This document shows, piece after piece, positions 8,274 through 16,066 of a stretch of DNA of 64,000 nucleotides. The notes below the pieces were generated by a model. That model searched no databases and was not told the origin of the DNA. It worked only from the letters and a program-made list of their open reading frames with translations. The DNA is from Chachezhania sediminis. Lineage in GTDB: Bacteria; Pseudomonadota; Alphaproteobacteria; Rhodobacterales; Rhodobacteraceae. Position numbers and translations under genes: made by a program. The stretch is from positions 868,001 through 932,000 of the forward strand of contig NZ_VOPH01000001.1 in the NCBI RefSeq assembly GCF_009765275.1. Reading direction: 5' to 3'. Positions within the stretch are counted from its first letter, which is position 1, and the number at the start of each line of letters is the position of its first letter.

Positions 8274-9392
8274 ATGAAGATCGGTTGCCCCAAGGAAATC
8301 AAGCCGCAGGAATTCCGTGTCGGCCTGACACCGAACGCCGCGCACGAAGCCATCGCCCACGGGCACCAGGTGCTGGTCGAAACCGGCGCCGGCACCGGCT
8401 CGGGCTTCGACGATGCGGATTATGTCACTGCCGGTGCGCAGATCATCGCCACGGCCGAGGAGATCTTTGCGACCGCCGACATGATCGTGAAGGTCAAGGA
8501 ACCGCAGGCGGGCGAACGCAAGATGCTGCGCGAAGGCCAGCTGCTCTTCACCTATCTGCACCTGGCGCCAGATCCGGACCAGACGGCCGATCTTCTGGCG
8601 TCGGGCTGCACCGCGATTGCCTATGAAACCGTGACCGATGCGGCCGGGGGCCTGCCGCTGCTGGCGCCCATGTCCGAGGTCGCGGGCCGACTGGCCCCGC
8701 AGGTCGGCGCATGGACGCTGCAGAAGGCCAATGGCGGCCGCGGCGTGCTGATGGGAGGCGTGCCGGGCGTGGGCCCAGCAAAGGTCGTCGTCATAGGCGG
8801 CGGTGTGGTCGGCACCCATGCGGCCCGGATCGCGTCCGGAATGGGCGCTGACGTGACTGTGCTCGACCGGTCCCTGACGCGGCTCAAATACCTCGACGAT
8901 GTCTTCGGTGGCACCTTCAAGAACCAGTTTTCCACCCCCGGTTCGACGGCCGAACTGGTGTCGCAGGCCGACATGGTGATCGGCGCGGTCCTGATCCCCG
9001 GCGCCGCTGCGCCGAAACTGGTCTCGCGCGAGATGCTGAAGACCATGAAGCCCGGCGCGGCGCTGGTCGACGTGGCCATCGACCAGGGCGGCTGTTTCGA
9101 GACGTCGCATGCCACCACCCACGCCGATCCGATCTACGAGGTCGACGGTATCATGCATTACTGCGTGGCGAACATGCCGGGCGCCGTTGCCCGCACCTCG
9201 ACCATCGCGCTGACCAATGCCACCCTGCCCTTCCTGCTGGCGCTGGCCGACAAGGGCTGGCGGCAGGCCTGCGCCGACGATGCGCACCTGCTGAACGGCC
9301 TGAACGTCCATGCCGGCCGGCTGACCAACTATGCCGTCGGCAAGGCGCTGGGGATCAACGTCCTGTCGCCCGCGCTGGCGCTGAAGTCCTGA
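8274..9392 (+). CDS. ald: Alanine dehydrogenase
   Basis: A 372-residue protein, full length for the family. It starts [20 protein letters not shown], keeps the pyruvate/active-site region [14 protein letters not shown] and the NAD-binding glycine loop [17 protein letters not shown] (about 169-185). The enzyme interconverts L-alanine and pyruvate plus ammonia with NAD in the cytoplasm. A GAGGA ribosome site precedes the ATG. The divergent Lrp-type regulator upstream is the likely controller, and a GC-rich hairpin follows the stop. Confidence 0.96.
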   Translation: MKIGCPKEIKPQEFRVGLTPNAAHEAIAHGHQVLVETGAGTGSGFDDADYVTAGAQIIATAEEIFATADMIVKVKEPQAGERKMLREGQLLFTYLHLAPDPDQTADLLASGCTAIAYETVTDAAGGLPLLAPMSEVAGRLAPQVGAWTLQKANGGRGVLMGGVPGVGPAKVVVIGGGVVGTHAARIASGMGADVTVLDRSLTRLKYLDDVFGGTFKNQFSTPGSTAELVSQADMVIGAVLIPGAAAPKLVSREMLKTMKPGAALVDVAIDQGGCFETSHATTHADPIYEVDGIMHYCVANMPGAVARTSTIALTNATLPFLLALADKGWRQACADDAHLLNGLNVHAGRLTNYAVGKALGINVLSPALALKS

Positions 9393-9400
9393 TCCGGTCC

Positions 9401-9423
9401 CCGGCGGGGGCATGCCCCGCCGG
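9401..9423 (+). terminator. GC-rich hairpin after ald, without T-run
   Basis: The arms CCGGCGGGG (9401-9409) and CCCCGCCGG (9415-9423) form a perfect 9-bp stem with a 5-nt loop, about 8 bp after the ald stop. The lack of a following T-run makes intrinsic termination uncertain; it may stabilise the 3' end instead. Confidence 0.4.
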
Positions 9424-9504
9424 ACACCGCCACGGCAGAAAACTCGACGCAAAGCCGGTCGCACGTGCTAGCCTTTCCCCTGACCACGTTGGGGGGAAGG
9501 CCAG

Positions 9505-9930
9505 ATGAGCCAGACGACGAACATGACGGGCGGCTGCTATTGCGGCGCGCTTCGCTACGCGGTGACCCAGCCGCCTGTGACGGGCGGGCAGTGTCATTGC
9601 CGGGCGTGCCAGTATTTCTCGGGCGGCAACGTGAATTTCTACATGCTGATCCCGTCGGACAGCTTCGCCTACACGGCCGGAACGCCCGCCAGCTACACCC
9701 GACCCGACAAGGAGAATGCAGTCACCCGGGACTTCTGCGCGACCTGCGGCACCCATGTCACGACCCGCAGGCCGGGACTGAAGCAACTGGTCCTGAAGAT
9801 CGGCACGCTGGACGATCCGGCGCTCTTTCCGGGCCCGCAAATGGCGATCTTCACCGAAGAAGGTCAGCCCTTCCATATCATCCCCGACGGCGTGCCTGCC
9901 TTCGAAACGCTGCCGCCCATGCGCCGCTAA
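9505..9930 (+). CDS. GFA family protein (glutathione-dependent formaldehyde-activating fold)
   Basis: A 141-residue protein with the zinc-binding cysteine pattern of the GFA/CENP-V fold: GGCYCGALRY near residue 9, GQCHCRACQYFSGG at about 28-41, and DFCATCGTHVTTR at about 77-89. Members bind structural and sometimes catalytic zinc; few have a proven reaction, and the formaldehyde-glutathione role should not be assumed. The start is the ATG after a GGAAGG site; ATG at codon 7 is an alternative. No functional partner is next to it. Confidence 0.85.
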   Translation: MSQTTNMTGGCYCGALRYAVTQPPVTGGQCHCRACQYFSGGNVNFYMLIPSDSFAYTAGTPASYTRPDKENAVTRDFCATCGTHVTTRRPGLKQLVLKIGTLDDPALFPGPQMAIFTEEGQPFHIIPDGVPAFETLPPMRR

Positions 9931-10034
9931 AGGCCACGAACGCCGCGCGTGGCGGGTGCAAAGTGCCAGGCAAGACCGACCTTTGCGTCGGATGATTGGC
10001 GCTGACCCCGCGAAGGAGAAGGCGCCCGGCTCCG

Positions 10035-11036
10035 TCAGGATTGCGCACCGCGCGGGCTTCGGCCTGTCCAGACCTTGTGCGCGCGCGAAAACGCGCTGGC
10101 TTCGCTGTAGCCCAGATGCGAGGCGATGTCGGCGATGCTCATCGTCCCTTCGTCCAGCAGCGCCTGCGCGCGGGCCAGGCGCAGTTCGTCCTTGATCGCC
10201 ATATAGGTCTGGCCGTCGGCCCGTAGCAGCCGTCGCAGGGTCGTTTCCGAATGCCCGAAAAGATCCGCCAGCCTGGCGAAATCGGGCCAGTCGGACGGCG
10301 GCAGGCGCCGGAGATGGGACCGGACCTGTCCTGCAACGCCCAGATCCGTGCGGAACCGGCCAAGGATGTTGCCGGGCGCCTTGCGAAGGAAGGGTTTCAC
10401 TGCCGCCTCGTCCCGGATCACCGGCAGCCGCAGATATGTCGCTGCGAAGGACATCCGGTTCCGGGTCCCGCAGAACTGCACCGGCGCGCCGAAGAACTGC
10501 AGATAGGTCTTGCGGTCCTCCGGTGCCGGGCATGTGAATTCGACATGGTGCAGGGGGATCCGCCGGCCGATCAGCCAGCAGGACACCCCCATCAGGATCA
10601 GCCAGTAGGTGCGGTAGGCGAAGGCGCTGCGATTGCGTGTATCGTCGAGAAGGATCTGGGCCTCGTCCCCGTTGCAGACCAGATGACCGCGCGGGGCATC
10701 GATGACGGCGTTCATGAAGGCAAGCGAGCGCTTGATCGCGTGTTCGAGGTTCCGGGTTCCGATCACCGCATAACACATCAGGGCATAGCTTCCCGGCCGC
10801 ATGGCCCGGTCGCCGTGACCGATGAACTCATCCTCCATCGCACGGGCCACCAGATACCACATATGACCGAACAGTTCAGTCGTGAGCGGCCGGGTCACAG
10901 GAGCCTTCAGGCCCAGTTCGCGCAGGATTTTTTCCGAATCCTGCCCGGTTTCTTCAAGTTTTCCCAGAAGGTCGGCAATGAAGCCCGGATGAATCGGAGT
11001 AGAGACCATGCCGCACAGGATGACATAATCGGTCAA
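10035..11036 (-). CDS. AraC family transcriptional regulator
   Basis: A 333-residue regulator with an N-terminal arabinose-binding-like domain of the OruR/ArgR type (about 10-200) and two C-terminal helix-turn-helix motifs (FARLADLFGHSETTLRRLL; SIADIASHLGYSEASAFSRA) ending in WTGRSPR. It is divergent from the acyl-CoA synthetase/serine hydrolase pair, separated by 344 bp, so it probably regulates that pair. An ATG at codon 10 is an alternative start. The inducer is unknown. Confidence 0.88.
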   Translation of the reverse strand: MTDYVILCGMVSTPIHPGFIADLLGKLEETGQDSEKILRELGLKAPVTRPLTTELFGHMWYLVARAMEDEFIGHGDRAMRPGSYALMCYAVIGTRNLEHAIKRSLAFMNAVIDAPRGHLVCNGDEAQILLDDTRNRSAFAYRTYWLILMGVSCWLIGRRIPLHHVEFTCPAPEDRKTYLQFFGAPVQFCGTRNRMSFAATYLRLPVIRDEAAVKPFLRKAPGNILGRFRTDLGVAGQVRSHLRRLPPSDWPDFARLADLFGHSETTLRRLLRADGQTYMAIKDELRLARAQALLDEGTMSIADIASHLGYSEASAFSRAHKVWTGRSPRGAQS

Positions 11037-11380
11037 TAATCAAGAACGCTCCCGCCATTGCCCGAACCCCGGTTTCCCTATCAGTTACCGGAAAAACCGC
11101 GTGCCGAGGCAGGGAGGACTTCATGCAATTCAAAACCGCACAGCGCGCCGCCTCGGTCCGGGGCCCGTCCGCAGCAACGGCCGCTGTTTCGCGATGACCC
11201 GCAGCATCGCCAGCGCCCGGCCCCCGGCACGGGCGGCCCGGCGTCCCGCCTGGCGTCTTTCCGGAACGTCGTGCGGGATGCCCCGCCCCCGGAGTGCCGA
11301 TCCGGAAATGGTGCCGGCCGCGGGCATGGCGCCGTACCTGCCATGGCATGGTTTTGAACGGTAGAATTGGAGGAACACTC
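11037..11380. other. Intergenic region between the AraC regulator and the acyl-CoA synthetase
   Basis: This 344-bp divergent region should hold the promoters and AraC sites for both flanking operons. Open frames exist on both strands but none reads as a convincing protein. A GGAGG ribosome site for the ligase lies at about 11369-11373. I could not single out an operator pair with confidence. Confidence 0.5.
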
Positions 11381-12916
11381 ATGTCCACGACCGACGCGCT
11401 CCTGACCGAATGGCTGGACCTCTACGGAGGCCCCGAAGCAAGCGCCGTCGCACTTCTGTGCGACGATCACCCGGCAGATCGCGAAGCCTTCACCTTTGTC
11501 GAGCCCGACGGATCGAGCCGCTCCATGACCTTCGGCGAGCTGGCCGAGCGTTCCCGCAAGCTGGCCACAGTACTGGCCGACAAGGGCATCCGCGCCGGCG
11601 ACCGCGTACCCGTCCTGATGGGCAAGCGCGAGGAACTGCCGGTGACGCTGCTGGCGCTCTGGCGGCTCGGTGCCGTCTTCGTGCCGCTCTTTACCGCCTT
11701 CGCCACAGGGGCGATCCAGCTTCGGGTCGAAGGGGCCGGGGCAACGCTGCTGATCACGGAGGCCACCCAGCGCCAGAAGGCCGACCCGATCCCGGGTATC
11801 GAGGTCTTCGACATCGACGACCTGACACGGCAGGCCGCCGATGCGGCACCCCGGGACGGCTGCGCACTTTCCGGCGGCGACGTGCCGATCATCCAGATCT
11901 ACACCAGCGGCACCACCGGCAAGCCCAAGGGCGTTGCCGTGCCGACGCGGGCGCTGGCCTCGTTCCGGACCTATCTGCACTTCTCGATGGATATCCAGCC
12001 TGACGATGTCTACTGGAACGCCGCCGACCCCGGCTGGGCCTACGGGCTGTATTTCGCGCTGCTGGGACCGCTTATCCTTGGCCAGCGCGGCATCCTGGTG
12101 AATGCAGGCTTCACCCCGCAGGGCACGATCGACGTGCTGCGGGGCCAGGGCGTCACCAATCTGGCCGGGGCGCCGACGATGTTTAGGGCGCTTCGGGTCC
12201 ACGGGGGACTCGACGGGCTGTCGCTGCGCCGCGTGTCCTCGGCCGGAGAACCGCTGACGCCCGACCTGATCGAGTTCGGGCGCCAGGCGTTCAGCTGCGA
12301 GATCCGCGACCACTATGGCCAGACAGAACTGGGCATGGTCCTGTGCAACCACTGGAACGACGCGGTGGCCCTGCCCCTGCGGCCCGGGTCGATGGGCCAA
12401 CCGCTGCCGGGCTTCGCCATGGGTGTGCAGAACGGCCAGATCGCGGTCGACACGCACAACAGCCCGCTCTTCTGGTTTCAGGGCTACCACGAGGCGCCGG
12501 ACAAGACGGCCGAGCGTTATTCCGAAGACGGTCGCTGGTGCCTGACCGGCGATACCGGCCGGGTCGACGAGGACGGGTACTATTTCTTCACGGCGCGCGA
12601 TGACGACGTCATCCTGGCATCGGGCTACCGGATCGGTCCGTTCGACGTCGAAAGCGTCCTGATCACGCATCCCGTGGTGTCCGAGGTCGCCGTGGTCGGC
12701 CGGCCGGATCCGGAGGGTCTGCGGGGCGAGATCGTCGTGGCCGTCATCGTTGCCATCGAAGGGGCCGAAACCGGCGAAGAGCTGGCCGAGGAGCTGAAGG
12801 CGCTTGTCCGCGATACCTACTCCAAGCACGCCTATCCGCGGCATGTCGAGTTCACCGATGCGCTGCCCAAGACCCCAAGCGGCAAGGTGCAGCGGTTCAT
12901 TCTTCGTAACCAGTGA
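11381..12916 (+). CDS. Acyl-CoA synthetase (AMP-forming)
   Basis: A 511-residue adenylate-forming ligase. The P-loop core IYTSGTTGKPKG lies at about 171-182, the adenine motif DHYGQTELGM at about 311-320, the hinge region GRWCLTGDTGRVDEDG at about 385-400, and the catalytic lysine in PKTPSGKVQR near the C-terminus. The family activates a carboxylate as acyl-AMP and transfers it to CoA. Sequence style resembles acetyl/propionyl or medium-chain synthetases; the substrate cannot be assigned. It overlaps nothing and is followed 22 bp later by a serine hydrolase, probably in one operon controlled by the divergent AraC protein. Confidence 0.9.
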   Translation: MSTTDALLTEWLDLYGGPEASAVALLCDDHPADREAFTFVEPDGSSRSMTFGELAERSRKLATVLADKGIRAGDRVPVLMGKREELPVTLLALWRLGAVFVPLFTAFATGAIQLRVEGAGATLLITEATQRQKADPIPGIEVFDIDDLTRQAADAAPRDGCALSGGDVPIIQIYTSGTTGKPKGVAVPTRALASFRTYLHFSMDIQPDDVYWNAADPGWAYGLYFALLGPLILGQRGILVNAGFTPQGTIDVLRGQGVTNLAGAPTMFRALRVHGGLDGLSLRRVSSAGEPLTPDLIEFGRQAFSCEIRDHYGQTELGMVLCNHWNDAVALPLRPGSMGQPLPGFAMGVQNGQIAVDTHNSPLFWFQGYHEAPDKTAERYSEDGRWCLTGDTGRVDEDGYYFFTARDDDVILASGYRIGPFDVESVLITHPVVSEVAVVGRPDPEGLRGEIVVAVIVAIEGAETGEELAEELKALVRDTYSKHAYPRHVEFTDALPKTPSGKVQRFILRNQ

Positions 12917-12938
12917 CCATTCAGAGGGAGGAAGTCAC

Positions 12939-14114
12939 ATGATCTCAGTCGACCCGAAGGAGGCCGGTTTCGATCCGGCCCGCCTTGCCGCGGTAAAGGC
13001 GATGATGGAGTCCGATGTCGAAAGCGGCCAGTATGACGGTATCGGCCTTGCCGTGGGCCGGTCCGGCGGGCTCGTCTCGATGGAAGCCGCGGGCTTCGCC
13101 GACCGGGCCGAGGGCCTGCCGATGACGACCGGGCAGCGGGTGCTGCCGTTCTCGATCTCGAAACAGTTCATCAACGTCCTGATCCTGAACTTCGTCGAAC
13201 GGGGGCTTTTGAGCCTGGGTCAGCCGGTGGCCGAAATCCTTCCGGCGTTCGGTGCCCGCGGCAAGGGGCGGATCCAGCTCTGGCACCTGCTCAGCCATAC
13301 GTCGGGCTGTTTCTCGGGCCTGCCGCCCCTAGGGCCGGAAGACCTGATCCAGTACCAGAAATGGACCGAATTCGTCTGCCAGGCCCTGCCCGAGGCCGAA
13401 CCGGGCACTCAGGTGATCTATTCGCTGCTGGGGGCGCATGCGGTCCTGTCCTCGTTGCTGGTCGCCGTCGATCCGAAGCGGCGTCCGCTGGCACAGATCC
13501 TGCAAGAGGATCTCTTCGATCCGGTCGGCATGGACAGCACCACCATCGGCCCGCCCAGGAACGGTGAACATGTGGCGCCGGTGAAATGCCGCTATCGCGA
13601 CGACGTGCCGTCGGGCCTGTTCCATGGCGCCGAGGTCGAGGCGATTGCCGGGCTCGTGCTCTTTGAAGGGTCCGAAATCCCGGGCGGGGGCTTCGTGACC
13701 ACCGTCGAAGACGCCTGGCGCTTCGCCGACATGCTGCGGGCGGGCGGCATCACGCAGTCCGGCGTGCGGATCCTGTCGCCCGCAACGCTGGAACTGGCCG
13801 CGAGAAACTGGACCGGCGACAGCCCGAATTCTATCTTCAACTATGCCGTCACCCAGCGGAACTGGCTTCCCTGGCCCGGGTCGGTCGGCCTTGGCTTCTT
13901 CGTGCGCGACAGGGCGATCACGCCGGGCCCGCTGCCCAATCTCGGCAGTGCGTCGACCTATGGCGGCTGGGGATCGGGCAGCAGCCTGTTCTGGATCGAT
14001 CCCGTCCGGGACGTGTCCTTCGCAATGGTGACGACGGGCGTTCTGGAAGACACCGATCACGTACAGCGATCGCAGAAACTGTCCGACATGGTGCTTGCGG
14101 CCCTTGTCGACTGA
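12939..14114 (+). CDS. Serine hydrolase of the beta-lactamase/penicillin-binding fold
   Basis: A 391-residue protein with no signal peptide. The nucleophile motif SxxK is present as SISK at 72-75. The second motif, usually Y-x-N, reads Y-S-L at 161-163, so the asparagine is missing. The third motif region reads YGGWGSGSS near 345. Such proteins act as esterases, amidases or D-aminopeptidases rather than beta-lactamases. A GGGAGG site precedes the ATG. Operonic position behind an acyl-CoA synthetase suggests it prepares a carboxylic acid by ester or amide hydrolysis, which the synthetase then activates; this is inference. Confidence 0.85.
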   Translation: MISVDPKEAGFDPARLAAVKAMMESDVESGQYDGIGLAVGRSGGLVSMEAAGFADRAEGLPMTTGQRVLPFSISKQFINVLILNFVERGLLSLGQPVAEILPAFGARGKGRIQLWHLLSHTSGCFSGLPPLGPEDLIQYQKWTEFVCQALPEAEPGTQVIYSLLGAHAVLSSLLVAVDPKRRPLAQILQEDLFDPVGMDSTTIGPPRNGEHVAPVKCRYRDDVPSGLFHGAEVEAIAGLVLFEGSEIPGGGFVTTVEDAWRFADMLRAGGITQSGVRILSPATLELAARNWTGDSPNSIFNYAVTQRNWLPWPGSVGLGFFVRDRAITPGPLPNLGSASTYGGWGSGSSLFWIDPVRDVSFAMVTTGVLEDTDHVQRSQKLSDMVLAALVD

Positions 14115-14423
14115 CATCAGGCGCGCCCGGCGGCAATCCGTCTGTCGGGCGCCCTTAAGTTCCGGACATGTGCAGCCCCGCGGCACGGCCTTCGACGGCC
14201 GTGCCATTGCGACAGAGTGCATGAAGGGCCGCATTGGCAAAGCTGAACCGCAGCGATCATCCCAGACGTGGCAGACCGCAAAGCGGCCCAACGCAATGGG
14301 CGCGCCTTCCAAACCCGCTCCGATTGCCGCACTGCCACAGGAGGACCCTGGTCATCTTGGCCTACCGCTTTGACAGCGACATGCGTTTCGTCAAGAAGTC
14401 GCAAAGCTGAGGGGCCAGGACAA
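14115..14423. other. Intergenic region before the ComB-like gene
   Basis: This 309-bp stretch has no convincing long gene. It contains an AGGAGG sequence (14339-14344) followed by a TTG-initiated open frame of 17 codons (14357-14410, reading LAYRFDSDMRFVKKSQS) that stops 13 bp before the next gene. It could be a leader peptide or the tail of a lost gene. Confidence 0.4.
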
Positions 14424-15131
14424 ATGCATGTGATTTCCGAATGGGGCCTGTCCGGCCTCAAGGCACTGTTCGACCGTGCAGATGCTTTTGTCGTCGTGGA
14501 CGTTCTGTCCTTTTCGACCTGCGTCGATGTCGCCTGCTCCAACGGGGCGCAGGTGTTCCCATTTCCGATAGATGATCGCGAAGCCGCCCGGGCGGAGGCC
14601 GTTCGAAGGAATGCGGAACTTGCGGGAAAACGCTCTGACAAGACGGCGCGGTTCAGCCTGTCCGCGCCAACGCTCCAGGGTATTCCCGACGGAACCCGCC
14701 TGGTGCTGCCGTCGCCGAACGGATCACGTATCTCGTTCGCTGCGAAGGAAAAAACCATTCTTGCCGGTTGTCTGCGCAACGCGTCTGCCGTCGCGGATCT
14801 GGCCATGAAGACTGTCGGTGACGGTACGCTTGCGGTCATCCCTGCCGGTGAACGCTGGAAAGATGGAAGCCTGAGACCAGCCATAGAAGACCTGATCGGC
14901 GCCGGCGCGATCATCTCCGGGCTTGCGGGTTCGCTCTCGCCGGAGGCGGCTGTTGCGCGGGATGTCTTCCGGTCCGCACGGCCGGACTTGGCAGACCGGC
15001 TCAGCCATTCCGTATCGGGTGTCGAGCTACGGGAGCGCGGGTTTCCGCAGGACGTCGAAATTGCCGCCGCTTTGAACGTATCGTCGTGCGCTCCGATACT
15101 GCAGGGCGGCGCATATGTCGCCGCGGCTTGA
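14424..15131 (+). CDS. 2-phosphosulfolactate phosphatase (ComB) family protein
   Basis: A 235-residue protein that matches the ComB family pattern: VVVDVLSFSTCVDVA near 22-36, LPSPNGSRIS at about 94-103, AGCLRNASAVA at about 113-123 and IPAGERW. In methanogens and sulfonate-making bacteria ComB removes phosphate from 2-phosphosulfolactate on the way to coenzyme M or sulfolactate. No ComA, ComC or other sulfonate genes are in view, so the substrate here is open. Its codon choice looks a little less GC-biased than its neighbours by eye. Confidence 0.8.
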   Translation: MHVISEWGLSGLKALFDRADAFVVVDVLSFSTCVDVACSNGAQVFPFPIDDREAARAEAVRRNAELAGKRSDKTARFSLSAPTLQGIPDGTRLVLPSPNGSRISFAAKEKTILAGCLRNASAVADLAMKTVGDGTLAVIPAGERWKDGSLRPAIEDLIGAGAIISGLAGSLSPEAAVARDVFRSARPDLADRLSHSVSGVELRERGFPQDVEIAAALNVSSCAPILQGGAYVAAA

Positions 15132-15621
15132 GATACGTTGAAGGACCTCTCGGTCCGCCTGACCACCCTTGGCCGCTCCTGAACGGACATTCCGGTCTTT
15201 GGGAAACTCTTGGCAGGGCGACATTGCCTGACGCGGTCCGCACCGGGCAATCAGCATCTCCGGCACGTCGCATCGAAATGAAAGGGCCGTCGACAGCTAC
15301 TCTGCCGGGGCGTCCCTACCGGATCGCGCCCGATGGGAGCGCAAGCCAAAGGCTTTCGTCGGGGGCCGAACGGGTCCGCGCCAAACGCTCAATTGCGCGG
15401 CCCCCGATCAAACCCGCGACAACGAAGCAAATGTCCTTCGTGAGAAATGTGATGAAAAACAGGCTGTTCCGAAGTTGTGCCGGACCACGCGTGACCCCTA
15501 CGCGGATCCGGCACACCTTCGGAGAGCCGATCCAGAGACGGAGCTCTCCCCAAGTCTGGACACCCTCACCTTGAAAGGAAAGCGTTACCATTCAGTTAAC
15601 GCCAGAGGGTTTAACGGGAAA
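15132..15621. other. Non-coding segment rich in inverted repeats
   Basis: A 490-bp stretch between the ComB-like gene and aroQ. Open frames on either strand (up to 162 codons) have no recognisable protein character. It holds a near-perfect 16-bp inverted repeat (15469-15484 with 15507-15522) and two nested smaller ones (GGAGAGC 15521-15527 with GCTCTCC 15543-15549; TCCAGA 15531-15536 with TCTGGA 15555-15560). It may be a decayed mobile element or a structured RNA region. Confidence 0.5.
15469..15522. repeat. 16-bp imperfect inverted repeat
   Basis: CCGAAGTTGTGCCGGA (15469-15484) is the reverse complement of TCCGGCACACCTTCGG (15507-15522) with one mismatch, around a 22-bp spacer. The spacer itself can pair partly, giving a hairpin of about 54 nt. 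There is no T-run after it, so a simple terminator is not supported. Confidence 0.7.
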
Positions 15622-16062
15622 TCAAGTCCCGCTGACAAGCTGGCACATGTGCCGGACGGCAGCCGCATATCCTTGCGTGCCGAAACCCATAACCACGCCA
15701 TCGGCCCGGTGAGAGACATAGGAATGATGGCGGAACGGTTCGCGCTTGTGGACCTGGCTGATATGGACTTCCAGAACCGGACCGTCGAAGGCCATCAGCG
15801 CATCCAGGATCGCGACCGAGGTATGGGAATAGGCCGCGGGATTGATCACGATCCCACAGGCCTCTTGCCGGGCGCGGTGGATCAGGTCCACCAGATCGCC
15901 CTCATGGTTCGACTGGACAAAGCGGATCTCGAACCCGGGCAGGCAGGCGTCCTCGCACAGGACCTTCACGTCCTCCAGCGTCTCGGCCCCGTAGATATGG
16001 GGCTGGCGCTTGCCCAGCAGGTTCAGGTTCGGTCCGTTCAGGACAAAGATCGTCTCGGCCAC
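15622..16062 (-). CDS. aroQ: Type II 3-dehydroquinate dehydratase
   Basis: A 146-residue protein, the usual length. It reads [20 protein letters not shown] (the catalytic Arg and Tyr loop), [36 protein letters not shown] (catalytic His), and [10 protein letters not shown]. The enzyme dehydrates 3-dehydroquinate to 3-dehydroshikimate in the shikimate pathway and assembles as a dodecamer in the cytoplasm. It lies 4 bp downstream of pheT on the same strand and so shares its transcript, placing aromatic amino-acid synthesis next to phenylalanyl-tRNA charging. Confidence 0.96.
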   Translation of the reverse strand: MAETIFVLNGPNLNLLGKRQPHIYGAETLEDVKVLCEDACLPGFEIRFVQSNHEGDLVDLIHRARQEACGIVINPAAYSHTSVAILDALMAFDGPVLEVHISQVHKREPFRHHSYVSHRADGVVMGFGTQGYAAAVRHMCQLVSGT

Positions 16063-16066
16063 GGCC

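Noticed and set aside
9505-9930. Glutathione-dependent formaldehyde activation
   Set aside because: The fold matches, but no formaldehyde-oxidation genes are nearby and most family members have other or unknown roles.
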